From Methanogenium sp. (GTDB lineage Archaea; Halobacteriota; Methanomicrobia; Methanomicrobiales; Methanomicrobiaceae), in the NCBI GenBank assembly GCA_030595665.1, contig JAUVCV010000007.1, positions 1-64,000 of the forward strand: a stretch of DNA of 64,000 bases, written 5' to 3'. Below the pieces are notes generated by a model. It saw nothing but the letters and a program-made list of their open reading frames with translations. It was not told the DNA's origin and did no database searches. Made by a program: the position numbers and the translations under genes. Shown here in pieces: positions 35,439-45,038 of this stretch; position 1 is the stretch's first letter; every line of letters begins with the position of its first letter.

Positions 35439-37232
35439 ATGCCAATGGATGATAATTCCTCTTCTTTTAGAAAAATAATGCTGATAGGGATTGTCGTTGG
35501 TGTCATTTCCGGAATAGGGGCACTCCTTTTTTTCTGGGGTCTTAAATTTGGCACTCATTTCGTGATGGAAAATATCGTTGGCTATCATTTGCCGGTAGAA
35601 GGCCAGTCGTTTGAAACGATTGCCGGATGGACTCCTCCGGCATCGATATGGCTGATTCTCCCGGTGATCTGCAGTGGAGCTTTTCTGTCCGGGCTTCTGG
35701 TCTACAAATTTGCACCTGAGGCTGAAGGGCACGGGACGGATGCTGCAATAAAAGCATTTCACGGTGAAGGTAAGATCCGCTGGAGAGTTCCGATAGTAAA
35801 GGCTGTTGCCTCCATTCTTACTATTTCGACCGGAGGAAGTGCAGGAAGGGAAGGCCCGACTGCACAGATTTCAGCAGGTTTTGGTTCGATTGCAGCCGAT
35901 GCTCTGAAGCTTTCGCCCCGTGAACGGAGAATTGCACTTGCGACCGGAATCGGGGCGGGTATAGGGACGATATTCAAAGCACCACTTGGAGGTGCCATAC
36001 TTGCCGCAGAGATTCTCTATACGCGTGACTTTGAATCAGAAGCTATCATGCCTTCATTTCTTGCATCAATAATCGGATATTCCATATTTGGATTTTTTGA
36101 AGGATATGATCCTGTCTTTGGGAAAGCTGCTATTCATTGGGAAATAACACAAATTCCTCTCTTCCTGGTGCTGGGGATTATCTGTGCGTTAGTGGGATTA
36201 TTATATATTAAGGTCTTTTACGGAACGAGATCGACATTTACTCAGTTCTTTGAGAAGCATCATATCCCTAAATATCTAAAGCCGGTAACTGGTGCATTTT
36301 TTATTGGTGTACTGGTGATCACGCTCTCCTACATTTCACCGGAAATGATGATTACGGCACTCGCAAGTCTTGGTACCGGATATGGATTCCTGCAGCTTGC
36401 CATATATAATATGCTTCCTTTGAGCGTTCTTCTTCTGCTGCCGTTTACAAAAATTCTTACAACATCACTTACGATTGGTTCCGGGGGCAGTGGTGGTGTC
36501 TTTGCTCCGGGACTTGCTGTGGGGGGTGCTGCCGGCGGAGCATTCGGCATGGTGCTGCATGGTTTGATACCCCAGATAGTGCCTCTTGCTTCTGTTCCTG
36601 CATTTGTCATTGTGGGAATGATAGCCCTTTTCGGCGGGATTGCAAATGCACCAATTGCGGTAATGATAATGGTTGTCGAAATGACCAGCGATTTTTCCCT
36701 TTTGGTGCCTGCAATGGGTGCTGTTGCGGTATCAAATGTTTTGACCGGTGAGAATACAATATTTAAGGAACAGGTGAAAACAAAGGCGCAGTCTCCGGCA
36801 CATAGGGGGGAGTATCAGATTGAGATTCTGGAAGATATAATCGCGGGGAGTGCCATGAGAAAAAGGGACGATCTTATCTGTCTTTCACCTGAGGATTCAT
36901 GGGCACATATGGTCGATATCATGGATCAGACCCAGCACACCGGGTTCCCTGTTGTTGAAAACGGAAAACTTGTAGGTATCGTCACTCACCGGAATGTAAA
37001 ACCTGGAAATCATGAGTTGTCAACAATAAAAAACGTAATGAATACATCTTTATATACGATTTATCCTGATTCTAGTCTGGAAACGGCCCTTTCAATAATG
37101 ATGGAGAAAAATCTTCATCATCTTCCGGTTGTTGACAGGAAAAATCCTGATATACTTCTTGGTTTTATTACCTCAACTGATATTATGCGTTCATATACCC
37201 GGAAGATGCGCGAACTCTCAAAACCGGATTGA
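35439..37232 (+). CDS. ClC family chloride channel or H+/Cl- antiporter with CBS pair
   Basis: The 597-residue membrane protein starts at ATG 35439 (a second ATG is two codons on). The ClC core spans about 1-430 with many hydrophobic helices. The selectivity elements are GGSAGREGPTAQ near 132-143, with the gating glutamate in GREGP, and the GSGGSGGVFAPGLAVGGAAGG loop near 349-369. Two CBS domains follow (about 470-590), with ENGKLVGIVTHRN and DSSLETALSIMMEKNLHHLP; they probably bind an adenine nucleotide. The preserved gating glutamate is compatible with either antiport or channel function. The gene stands alone, with a TATA-like TTTTATAT at 35355-35362. Confidence 0.9.
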   Translation: MPMDDNSSSFRKIMLIGIVVGVISGIGALLFFWGLKFGTHFVMENIVGYHLPVEGQSFETIAGWTPPASIWLILPVICSGAFLSGLLVYKFAPEAEGHGTDAAIKAFHGEGKIRWRVPIVKAVASILTISTGGSAGREGPTAQISAGFGSIAADALKLSPRERRIALATGIGAGIGTIFKAPLGGAILAAEILYTRDFESEAIMPSFLASIIGYSIFGFFEGYDPVFGKAAIHWEITQIPLFLVLGIICALVGLLYIKVFYGTRSTFTQFFEKHHIPKYLKPVTGAFFIGVLVITLSYISPEMMITALASLGTGYGFLQLAIYNMLPLSVLLLLPFTKILTTSLTIGSGGSGGVFAPGLAVGGAAGGAFGMVLHGLIPQIVPLASVPAFVIVGMIALFGGIANAPIAVMIMVVEMTSDFSLLVPAMGAVAVSNVLTGENTIFKEQVKTKAQSPAHRGEYQIEILEDIIAGSAMRKRDDLICLSPEDSWAHMVDIMDQTQHTGFPVVENGKLVGIVTHRNVKPGNHELSTIKNVMNTSLYTIYPDSSLETALSIMMEKNLHHLPVVDRKNPDILLGFITSTDIMRSYTRKMRELSKPD

Positions 37233-37687
37233 TACCTAATTTTGAAATTGGCATTTTGACTAATAAAGTGAGAACCGGCACATCCAACAAAAAAAACTCC
37301 GTAATATTGTTTTCTGAAAAATCATGTTTTTGATAACGGTATTATTCAGCAGAATGGGGAATCTTTCATCGTCATTGACGGGAGAACCGTGGTGGTCTCT
37401 CTCTGCTGTAACCGGCCCGTCGCGGACTGCCGGATTGAAAGAACATTCGGTCGGGCAGAATGGACAAAAATAGTGTAGAACATATCTGGATGGCATATTA
37501 TTTCATTAATAATTCAAAATGTAAACGAATCTAATTGTATTGCGCAGATCTGATGTTGTGAAGAATATGGGTGTATTTTGGTCGCACAGCCAATTAAATC
37601 AACATAGCTCTTTGATAATGGCACAAATTCATGCCGTTGGTGTAGAACTTCTATTGGGAACGTGAATACTAATACGCTGGAGAAAGT
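37233..37687. other. Intergenic region with a start-less 57-codon open stretch
   Basis: This gap of 455 bases holds no complete gene I can support. On the plus strand codons 37305-37475 stay open and read like protein (for example VVSLCCNRPVADCRIERTFG) but have no in-frame ATG, GTG or TTG start. It may be a gene remnant or chance. A GGAG just before 37688 is the ribosome-binding site of the next gene. Confidence 0.4.
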
Positions 37688-38581
37688 ATGGTACAGGTAA
37701 TGAAGCACTCGTATGATCCTGATTCTCAAAGTGGGGTAATCGTGGAGGGAGGGGAGGAGACATACACTGTCAGACTCCGCATCCCGGCGGGTATTGTTAC
37801 ACCGGAACAGTTGCGGGGCATTGCTGACGCTGCAAAGAAGTACGGTGGGGATGGTATTCATCTCACCACACGGCAGACTGTGGAAATTCCGCATGTGCCT
37901 GAGGTAAATCTGTCAGCACTTGGCGAGGCGCTTATGGAGAACGGGACGCCGTTTGGTGCAGAATTCCATAATGTGGTCAATGTGACGGCATGTCCGGGGA
38001 ATGAACGGTGTCGGCTGGCAAATATTGATGCTATATCGCTTGCTCTCCGTATGGACAAGAAATACTTTGGGCGTGAAATGCCGGTCAAAACCCGTATTGG
38101 TATATCTGCATGCCCAAATGCCTGTGTGAGTGAACGACTTTGTGAAGTTGGGGTGACAGGTCATTTAAAGCCTGTCCGTCATCCGGAACAGTGTACGGGG
38201 TGTGGGGCATGTGTTGAGTATTGCAAAGAAGATGCTCTTTCCGTCATAAACGGTGTTATTGTCCTTAATGATGAACGTTGTATTCGCTGTGGTGCCTGTG
38301 TGCATACCTGTCCGTATGGGGTAATTACTGCAGAAGATCCGGTGTACGAGATCACCTTCGGCGGCAGACGTGGGCGTCATCCAAAGATTGGCCGGTGCCT
38401 GGTGATAGTAAATTCTCTGGAAGCAGCGGAGATGGCAGTTGATGAGGCAATGTACCGTATCTACCGCCAGGCAGTGGGCACTCACCTTCTCGCAGACCAG
38501 CTGGATGATATTGGGTTTGAACTGATTGTGAAATCTGTCCTAGCCAAACTTCCGGAAGGCTCCGTTGTAAAAAGTCTGTGA
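37688..38581 (+). CDS. Small siroheme/4Fe-4S reductase-like protein (dissimilatory sulfite reductase-like, methanogen type)
   Basis: The 297-residue protein has a nitrite/sulfite reductase half-domain, with GDGIHLTTRQTVEIP near 58-72. The coupled siroheme-4Fe-4S ligands follow: CPGNERC near 104-110 and CPNAC near 145-149. A ferredoxin insert with CTGCGACVEYC and CIRCGACVHTCP comes next, then the reductase fold resumes. Such small proteins are common in methanogens; their physiological electron acceptor (sulfite, nitrite or other) is uncertain. It lies just upstream of mcr but has its own ribosome-binding site and is separated from mcr by about 420 bases. Confidence 0.85.
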   Translation: MVQVMKHSYDPDSQSGVIVEGGEETYTVRLRIPAGIVTPEQLRGIADAAKKYGGDGIHLTTRQTVEIPHVPEVNLSALGEALMENGTPFGAEFHNVVNVTACPGNERCRLANIDAISLALRMDKKYFGREMPVKTRIGISACPNACVSERLCEVGVTGHLKPVRHPEQCTGCGACVEYCKEDALSVINGVIVLNDERCIRCGACVHTCPYGVITAEDPVYEITFGGRRGRHPKIGRCLVIVNSLEAAEMAVDEAMYRIYRQAVGTHLLADQLDDIGFELIVKSVLAKLPEGSVVKSL

Positions 38582-39004
38582 ATGTCTGTCCGGATGGGGG
38601 GTATTTCTAATTCCTCTCCCATTCTCTATATAATCTGTGTTGTTTTGGGTCAAATGCGCGTTAATTATTGGAAACGAAAGCTAAAAAGAAGCGCATCATA
38701 CAAATGATAAAAAAGATTACTCTTTGTTGTATCTTGTGCTACGAATTGGTATGCTTCGTAATACCTTGTATGGATATTACCTAAACTAACGGTTGATTTG
38801 TCTATTTGTCACAGTTTAGTTTTTATTTTTTTCAGATTATATTATTTCGGATTAGGAATACTTATATCCTGACATTGTGTATATCTTTCTTGTCCCATGC
38901 GGGGACGTGCAGTAGTTACTATCATCGATTTCCGTCAGGATTTATTCCTGTCTTTGTTCAGAAAATGAAATGCATTGCACAAAAGGGTAATTGGAGGAAA
39001 ATAA
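38582..39004. other. mcr upstream region and leader
   Basis: This region of 423 bases has no gene. It contains two overlapping hairpins that cannot form together: TACGAA/TTCGTA (38740-38745 with 38755-38760) and GGTAT/ATACC (38748-38752 with 38761-38765). A TATA box lies at 38860-38867, followed by a leader of about 115 bases. GGAGG at about 38994-38998 is the McrB ribosome-binding site. Confidence 0.5.
38860..38867 (+). promoter_or_regulatory. Probable TATA box of the mcr operon
   Basis: ACTTATAT lies about 140 bases before the mcrB ATG, predicting transcription start near 38888-38893 and an untranslated leader of about 115 bases. Other AT-rich stretches just upstream could also serve. Confidence 0.5.
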
Positions 39005-40306
39005 ATGGCAAAATATTCCGACACTATCGATCTCTATTCAGATGACGGAAAACTTCTGAAGAGTGGCGTTACCATTGACAGGGTCAGCCCACTCATCAAC
39101 CCGGCATCAAAGAAGATCATCGACCTCACCAAGAGGTCAATTGCAGTCAACCTCGGCGGCATTGAGAAAGGTCTCAAAGCCGGTAAACTCGGCAAGGGTA
39201 CTATTCCTGGCCGTGAGCTTGACCTGCCGATTATGGCTAACAAAGACGCAATCATCGCTCAGATAAAAGAGATGGTTGACGTTGAGGGCGGCGACACAGT
39301 TGTTCACGAATACAAGGGCGGCAATCTGCTCCTCGTTGAGGTCCCGAAGGCACGTCTCGATTCAGCAGGAACCTACGATGCAGCTATCTCAGCTGTTGCA
39401 GCAGCAACCACCTATACAGTTGTTGACCAGTTTAACGTCGATGCATTCAACGCATCCACCGTTAAGGCAGCATGCTGGGGTGGATACCCACACACTATGG
39501 ATATGCCAGGCTCAGGTGTAACATCTGTTCTTAACATTCCACAGAACAATGAGGGTATCGGCTTTGCACTGCGTAACATCGGTGTCAACCACTTCGTTAT
39601 GATGACCGGAAGGAATGCAATGCAGGGTGCAGCTCTCTCAGCAACCCTCGAGACCGCAGGAGAGTTCGAGATGGGTGGCGCAATCGGCCCATTCGAGCGC
39701 CACATGCTTCTGCAGTACGCATACCAGGGCCTTAACGCAAACAACCTCGTCTACGAACTCACCAAAGAGAACGGTCAGTCCGGTACCATCGGTACTGTTG
39801 TCCAGTCCCTTGTTGAGCGTGCAATCGAAGACAAGGTCATCGTTGCAGGCAAGAAGGGCGGCTACTTCCAGTACTACGACACCAAGGATCCAATGATGTG
39901 GAACGCATACGCAGCAGCAGGAACACTTGCAGCAACCCTGGTCAACTGTGGTGCAGGACGTTTCGCACAGGCAGTATCTTCAACAATGCTTTACTTTAAC
40001 GATCTGCTTGAGCACGAGACTGGTCTCCCCAGCACTGACTTCGGTCGTGTAATGGGAACTGCAGTTGGTTTCTCCTTCTTCAGCCACTCCATCTATGGTG
40101 GCGGTGGTCCAGGTATCTTCAATGGTAACCACGTCGTAACACGTCACGCAAATGGCTGTGCAATTCCATGTGTCGTTGCAGCATGTGCACTTGATGCAGG
40201 TACACAGATGTTCACTCCTGAAGGCACTTCTGCTATCATGGGCGAAACATACGGCCAGATTGACGAGTTTAACAAACCGATTCAGCATATCGCTGACGGC
40301 GTCTGA
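39005..40306 (+). CDS. mcrB: Methyl-coenzyme M reductase subunit beta
   Basis: McrB is a structural and active-site subunit of the (alpha-beta-gamma)2 enzyme that converts methyl-CoM and CoB into methane and the heterodisulfide. The 433-residue length is typical. Landmarks are the N-terminal YSDTIDLYSDDGKLL, MDMPGSGVTSVLNIPQNNEG near 163-182, EMGGAIGPFERHMLLQYAYQ, and SIYGGGGPGIFNGNHVVTRH, which lies at the coenzyme-binding channel. GGAGG precedes the ATG. Confidence 0.97.
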   Translation: MAKYSDTIDLYSDDGKLLKSGVTIDRVSPLINPASKKIIDLTKRSIAVNLGGIEKGLKAGKLGKGTIPGRELDLPIMANKDAIIAQIKEMVDVEGGDTVVHEYKGGNLLLVEVPKARLDSAGTYDAAISAVAAATTYTVVDQFNVDAFNASTVKAACWGGYPHTMDMPGSGVTSVLNIPQNNEGIGFALRNIGVNHFVMMTGRNAMQGAALSATLETAGEFEMGGAIGPFERHMLLQYAYQGLNANNLVYELTKENGQSGTIGTVVQSLVERAIEDKVIVAGKKGGYFQYYDTKDPMMWNAYAAAGTLAATLVNCGAGRFAQAVSSTMLYFNDLLEHETGLPSTDFGRVMGTAVGFSFFSHSIYGGGGPGIFNGNHVVTRHANGCAIPCVVAACALDAGTQMFTPEGTSAIMGETYGQIDEFNKPIQHIADGV

Positions 40307-40323
40307 ACAGAGAACTGATTTGA

Positions 40324-40800
40324 ATGACTGAAGCTGCCTTTGATTATCCCCAGTGCCGGATCACACCCCTCCGCATGCTCAAACCGGATTCCGCGGAAGC
40401 GCTCCTCAATGAGGTTGTGAAGATTCCCGGAATACGCCGGATGATGATAAATGGTCCAAATCTCCCACGTACGGTCCCTTATGGACCTGCACGGGGGAAA
40501 CCCAATCCCAATTCAAATCGTAAAGTGATTGATGTTGGGGGGTCTGAATTTGAACTTCATGTTCAGGTTGGAACCATTATCCTCGAGGTGTTGGATGAGA
40601 GTGTGACTCAAAAAATCCGTGCACTATGTGATCGGTTTTTCACGAAATTCCCGTATCAGCTCCAGACCGGGAAGAAGTATATGAAAACCCAGCCAACGAC
40701 TGCAGACTATGCTAAATACGGTCCTAACGTGGATCCGAGTCTTATAGGCCTCGTGGATCCGCGGAATAAAGAAGGGCCGATTATAATTCAGGGAAGATGA
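40324..40800 (+). CDS. mcrD: Methyl-coenzyme M reductase operon protein D
   Basis: The 158-residue McrD is not part of mature MCR but associates with it, probably during assembly or insertion of coenzyme F430. Landmarks are RMMINGPNLPRTVPYGPARG near 39-58 and the C-terminal tail QTGKKYMKTQPTTADYAKYG. It is in the usual place between mcrB and mcrC. Confidence 0.93.
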   Translation: MTEAAFDYPQCRITPLRMLKPDSAEALLNEVVKIPGIRRMMINGPNLPRTVPYGPARGKPNPNSNRKVIDVGGSEFELHVQVGTIILEVLDESVTQKIRALCDRFFTKFPYQLQTGKKYMKTQPTTADYAKYGPNVDPSLIGLVDPRNKEGPIIIQGR

Positions 40801-40806
40801 GTATCC

Positions 40807-41433
40807 ATGCCGATTGGTCGCATAACCCAGGTTGTTGACTGCCGTGAGTCCATGGGAATGGGTAAAGGCGGAGGCCTTGCTCAGCGTGGCACTATTTCAG
40901 AGTGTCGTCATCCCGATGTGATTGTCGTCGGCATGTCCCCAGGGAGGCGCCATGTGACGAAGCCGGTATGTGATATTACGTCTGCCCTGAGGAGAGAGGG
41001 CGTGGAATTTTCGGTGAGTACTCTTGTACTCAACGCCGGAAGTGGCGTCCCTGCCGATGCTCCAAAGATCGCCGGTTCTGTCCTGGGGGCTAATTTTGGT
41101 CTTTCAGGAAAAGAGGTATCACAGATCGAGCAGCATAAAGTGGCTGTTCTGCACCACGGGAATGTACGTTCCCATGTGGTGGAGAAGGTGCGTTTTATTC
41201 TCTCACAGGCAAATGTCCGCGCAGTTGTTGTCTCACAGGCACCAATTGACTATGAAGATCTCGCAAAAATCGGTGTCAAAACCGCATATGTCATGCCATC
41301 ACCGGAGCACATCCGTACAAAGGGTGAGGTGGCTGCAATTGTCAGCGGTGTGACCAGGGGTCAGACCCCGCCGCGAGATAAATTGGCTGAAGTTGTTCAG
41401 GCAGTACTGAATGTAATGAAAACTCATATTTGA
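40807..41433 (+). CDS. mcrC: Methyl-coenzyme M reductase operon protein C
   Basis: The 208-residue McrC is an accessory protein implicated in ATP-dependent reductive activation of MCR. Landmarks are QVVDCRESMGMGKGGGLAQR at the start, GMSPGRRHVTKPVC, LNAGSGVPADAP and a basic C-terminus SGVTRGQTPPRDK. It follows mcrD by six bases and precedes mcrG. Confidence 0.93.
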   Translation: MPIGRITQVVDCRESMGMGKGGGLAQRGTISECRHPDVIVVGMSPGRRHVTKPVCDITSALRREGVEFSVSTLVLNAGSGVPADAPKIAGSVLGANFGLSGKEVSQIEQHKVAVLHHGNVRSHVVEKVRFILSQANVRAVVVSQAPIDYEDLAKIGVKTAYVMPSPEHIRTKGEVAAIVSGVTRGQTPPRDKLAEVVQAVLNVMKTHI

Positions 41434-41445
41434 GGTGAAATAAAT

Positions 41446-42210
41446 ATGGCATACAAACCACAGTATGGTCCGGGTACCTCCCACGTCGCTGAGAACAGGC
41501 GCCGTCAGATGAACCCTGACATCGAACTCGACAAAGTTCGAAATGTAACTGATGAAGATATTGTGCTGATTCTCGGTCACCGTGCACCGGGATCTGCATA
41601 CCCAACTGCACACCCACCACTCGCAGAGCAGCAGGAACCTGACTGCCCAATCCGCAAGATTGTCAAGCCAACCGATGGTGCAAAAGCAGGAGACCGCGTC
41701 CGCTACGTCCAGTTCGTTGATTCCATGTACAATGGTCCTTCCCAGCCGTACCAGCGTACCTACACAGAATGTTATCGCTTCCGCGGTATTGACCCCGGTA
41801 CACTCTCCGGTCGTCAGATCGTTGAGTGCCGTGAGCGTGACCTCGAGGGATATGCAAAGTGGCTCATTGAGACCGAGATGTTTGACCCCGCTCTGACAAG
41901 CGTCCGTGGCGCAACCGTGCACGGACACTCACTCCGTCTTGCAGAAGACGGCCTGATGTTCGACATGCTCCAGAGGTGTATTATTGGTGACGAAGGTGTC
42001 GTTACCTACGTGAAAGACCAGATTGGGGAGCCTCTCGATCGTGCTGTCTCACTGGGCAAGCCCCTTGACGACGCATGGGTAAAGGCACACTCGACTATCT
42101 TCCACTCACTCGTTGGTTCATCATACCGTGATGACAAGGAGTACATTGAATACATCCAGCGCATCCACTCGCTGAGAACAAAATACGGCTTCATGCCGGT
42201 TGAGGAGTGA
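41446..42210 (+). CDS. mcrG: Methyl-coenzyme M reductase subunit gamma
   Basis: The 254-residue gamma subunit completes the active-site channel. Landmarks are YGPGTSHVAENRRRQMNP, DEDIVLILGHRAPGSAYPT, FVDSMYNGPSQPYQRTY and SGRQIVECRERDLEG; residues of this last region contact the F430 carboxylates in solved structures. AGGTGA precedes the ATG. McrA begins six bases downstream. Confidence 0.97.
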   Translation: MAYKPQYGPGTSHVAENRRRQMNPDIELDKVRNVTDEDIVLILGHRAPGSAYPTAHPPLAEQQEPDCPIRKIVKPTDGAKAGDRVRYVQFVDSMYNGPSQPYQRTYTECYRFRGIDPGTLSGRQIVECRERDLEGYAKWLIETEMFDPALTSVRGATVHGHSLRLAEDGLMFDMLQRCIIGDEGVVTYVKDQIGEPLDRAVSLGKPLDDAWVKAHSTIFHSLVGSSYRDDKEYIEYIQRIHSLRTKYGFMPVEE

Positions 42211-42215
42211 TTTGA

Positions 42216-43922
42216 ATGGCAAAAATAGAGAGATCACAGAAGCTTTTCCTTGACGCACTCAAAGAGAAGTTCCAGGGCCAGGATCCTGAGTCCGTAAAGA
42301 CCACGTTCTACAACTTCAATGGTGTCCGCCAGTCTCCGCGTAAGCGCGAATTTATGGCTGCAGCAAAGGGCATCGAGATGGAGCGCGGTATCTCCATGTA
42401 TGATCCAGAGCACTGCCACCTTGGTGGACTGCCAATGGGTCAGAGACAGCTCATGACCTACGAAGTATCCCAGACCGGGGTCTTCGTAGAGGGTGATGAC
42501 CTCCACTTCGTTAACAATGCTGCCATGCAGCAGATGTGGGATGACATTCGTCGTACTGTCGTTGTCGGCATGGATCTTGCTCACGCAACACTCCAGAAGC
42601 GTCTCGGTAAGGAAGTTACCCCTGAGACTATCAATGAATACCTCCACATCCTCAACCATGCAATGCCCGGTGCAGCAGTGGTTCAGGAACACATGGTCGA
42701 GACCCATCCGGGCCTTGTCGATGACTGTTACTGTAAGGTCTTCACTGGCGACGACGCAATGGCAGACGACATTGAGCCACAGTTCCTGATCAACATTGAC
42801 AAGCTCTTCACCTCCGAACAGGCAGAAGTCCTGAAAGAACAGGTCGGCAAGTCAATGTACCAGGCAATCCACATCCCAACCATTGTCTCCCGTACCTGTG
42901 ATGGTGGAACAACCTCCAGATGGTCTGCAATGCAGATTGGAATGTCATTCATCGCAGCATACAGAATGTGTGCAGGTGAAGCAGCAGTCGCTGACCTTTC
43001 ATTCGCCGCAAAGCACGCCGGTGTCTCACAGATGGCATCCATCCTTCCGGCACGCCGTGCCCGTGGTCCAAACGAGCCTGGTGGAATCAAATTCGGTGTC
43101 TTCTCCGATATTATTCAGGCAAACCGTAAATATCCGAACGACCCCGCACGTGCATCCCTTGAGGTTGTCGGTGCAGGTACTATGCTCTTCGACCAGATCT
43201 GGCTTGGTTCCTACATGTCCGGTGGTGTCGGTTTCACCCAGTATGCAACAGCAGCATACACCGATAACATCCTCGATGAGTACACCTACTACGGTATGGA
43301 CTACCTGAAGGACAAGTACGGCTTCGACTACTCCAACCCGGACCCCGCAGCAACCATCGCTCCAACCCAGGAGATCGTCAACGACCTTGCAACTGAGGTT
43401 AACCTCAATGCAATGGAACAGTATGAGGGTTACCCAACCATGATGGAAGACCACTTTGGTGGTTCACAGCGTGCTGGTGTTATGGCAGCAGCCTGTGGTC
43501 TGACCTGTTCGATTGGTACCGGAAACTCCAATGCCGGTCTGAACGGATGGTATCTTTCCATGCTTATGCACAAGGAAGGATGGTCACGTCTTGGTTTCTT
43601 CGGATACGATCTTCAGGACCAGTGTGGTTCAGCAAACTCCCTTTCAATGGAGCCTGACCGCGGTCTGATGGGCGAACTCCGTGGACCAAACTATCCAAAC
43701 TACGCAATGAATGTCGGTCACCAGGGAGAATACGCAGCTATCGTCGGTGGTGCGCACTACGGACGCGGCGACGCATTCTGCTTTGACCCACTGATCAAGA
43801 TCTGTTTCGCAGATCCGTCACTCACATTCGACTTCTCCGAACCCCGCCGCGAATTCGCAAAGGGTGCAATACGTGAGTTCAAGCCAGCAGGCGAGCGCTC
43901 ACTGATCATACCAGCAAGGTAA
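42216..43922 (+). CDS. mcrA: Methyl-coenzyme M reductase subunit alpha
   Basis: The 568-residue alpha subunit carries most of the active site. Positions that are post-translationally modified in characterised enzymes are all present: H267 (FAAKHAG), R281 (PARRARG), Q418 (GGSQRA), G463 (FFGYDL, the thioglycine site) and C470 (LQDQCGS). The familiar [15 protein letters not shown] signature lies at 336-350. The protein is slightly longer than 550-residue relatives because of short insertions before residue 260. A T10 run follows the gene. Confidence 0.98.
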   Translation: MAKIERSQKLFLDALKEKFQGQDPESVKTTFYNFNGVRQSPRKREFMAAAKGIEMERGISMYDPEHCHLGGLPMGQRQLMTYEVSQTGVFVEGDDLHFVNNAAMQQMWDDIRRTVVVGMDLAHATLQKRLGKEVTPETINEYLHILNHAMPGAAVVQEHMVETHPGLVDDCYCKVFTGDDAMADDIEPQFLINIDKLFTSEQAEVLKEQVGKSMYQAIHIPTIVSRTCDGGTTSRWSAMQIGMSFIAAYRMCAGEAAVADLSFAAKHAGVSQMASILPARRARGPNEPGGIKFGVFSDIIQANRKYPNDPARASLEVVGAGTMLFDQIWLGSYMSGGVGFTQYATAAYTDNILDEYTYYGMDYLKDKYGFDYSNPDPAATIAPTQEIVNDLATEVNLNAMEQYEGYPTMMEDHFGGSQRAGVMAAACGLTCSIGTGNSNAGLNGWYLSMLMHKEGWSRLGFFGYDLQDQCGSANSLSMEPDRGLMGELRGPNYPNYAMNVGHQGEYAAIVGGAHYGRGDAFCFDPLIKICFADPSLTFDFSEPRREFAKGAIREFKPAGERSLIIPAR

Positions 43923-43932
43923 GATCAACTCA

Positions 43933-43942
43933 TTTTTTTTTT
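43933..43942 (+). terminator. T10 terminator after mcrA
   Basis: Ten Ts begin ten bases after the mcrA stop, separating the mcr and mtr transcription units, though read-through is possible because the gap to mtrE is only about 200 bases. Confidence 0.6.
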
Positions 43943-44031
43943 CGTTAACAAAAGCAGGCATGTGCTTATATTACAACGTAGCCTGTATTCCGTTCCTATC
44001 GTAAAATAGTGATTCTCTTTTTTTCGAAACC

Positions 44032-44039
44032 TTTAATAA
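44032..44039 (+). promoter_or_regulatory. TATA box of the mtr operon
   Basis: TTTAATAA at 44032-44039 is preceded by a purine-rich GAAACC stretch that could be the BRE. The predicted leader is about 60 bases and contains the GTAACGTGTTAC palindrome at 44079-44090. A second TATA-like CTTATATT lies at about 43963. Confidence 0.5.
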
Positions 44040-44078
44040 AATCCCTATCGAGGTTTAATTGAACCAAAAAGGGTTTGT

Positions 44079-44090
44079 GTAACGTGTTAC
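44079..44090 (+). promoter_or_regulatory. Palindrome GTAAC-GT-GTTAC in the mtr leader
   Basis: A perfect 5-base inverted repeat lies between the predicted start of transcription and mtrE. The ten-base core AACGTGTTAC occurs again at 49857-49866, downstream of mtrH. It could be a protein-binding site; no regulator is known to me. Confidence 0.35.
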
Positions 44091-44123
44091 TCTGGTGCTT
44101 TGGCACACAGGGAGGATGCCTGA

Positions 44124-45038
44124 ATGGAAGAAATACTATTTGGCATCGGTATCAGCGCTTTAGCCGGCGCTCTTGCCACCGTGGCTGGCGCTGCGGAGGA
44201 TACTGAATCTGATATCGGATCACAGGGTGACCCGAACTCGCAGGTTCAGCTGGCTCCGCAGATGGGGTATGTTCACAGGATTTACAACAAAGCTATATCC
44301 GGTGAACCCCCTGCATATGGTCTATGGGTGGCATTAGCTGCTGGAATTGCCTGGGCGTTGATGGCGATTCAGTACAATGCGATTCTTGCTCTCATCATTG
44401 GTTCTGCGGTCGCAGTCTTTGTGCAGGGCGTGTACGCCACGACTGCATATCTCGGTCGTACGGCAAGTCTCGCAAAATTTGAACAGCCGGTTTATATCGA
44501 TATTTTGAAATCGGTTACAACTGTGACTATGGCCCACGCATTCGTAGCGGTTTTCACCACTGTTACTATGTGTTTCCTTATCATCGAGGCACTGGGACAT
44601 CCGTTCCCGCTCCCATTAATGGGTCTCGTATGGGGAATCGCACTTGGAGCAGCAGGGTCTGCAACTGGTAACCCGTTCTATGGAAAAGAACGCCAGTATC
44701 AGAATTACCCCTTCGGTGCAGGGTTACCTATCTCCGCATCCGGTGACATTGTCCGGTATGCAGAGGCAGGACAGAGAAGTTCACTTGACAATGGATGGTT
44801 CACATCCAAGGGAGCAGGTCCCGCATCCGGTATCTGTTTCGGTCTTATCGTGTTCTTCGAATTATGGCGTACCATTCTCTTCGAGCCATTCGCAGCAGGC
44901 TGGGGAGCAGTGATCGCCGGTGCCGTAATTATCATCGTCTTCATGGTTATCGACCGCATGGTTGAGACATGGGCACGCAAGACCTACGGTCCATACACTA
45001 CAGCAGAAGCAGTTACAGAAGAGGAGGCAACAGCATGA
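44124..45038 (+). CDS. mtrE: Tetrahydromethanopterin S-methyltransferase subunit E
   Basis: MtrE is an integral membrane subunit of the Na+-translocating methyltransferase and is thought to form the ion path with MtrC and MtrD. The 304-residue protein has about six hydrophobic helices. Landmarks are GAAEDTESDIGSQGDPNSQV near 24-43 and TGNPFYGKERQYQNYPFGAG. GGGAGG precedes the ATG. Its stop overlaps mtrD by ATGA. Confidence 0.95.
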   Translation: MEEILFGIGISALAGALATVAGAAEDTESDIGSQGDPNSQVQLAPQMGYVHRIYNKAISGEPPAYGLWVALAAGIAWALMAIQYNAILALIIGSAVAVFVQGVYATTAYLGRTASLAKFEQPVYIDILKSVTTVTMAHAFVAVFTTVTMCFLIIEALGHPFPLPLMGLVWGIALGAAGSATGNPFYGKERQYQNYPFGAGLPISASGDIVRYAEAGQRSSLDNGWFTSKGAGPASGICFGLIVFFELWRTILFEPFAAGWGAVIAGAVIIIVFMVIDRMVETWARKTYGPYTTAEAVTEEEATA

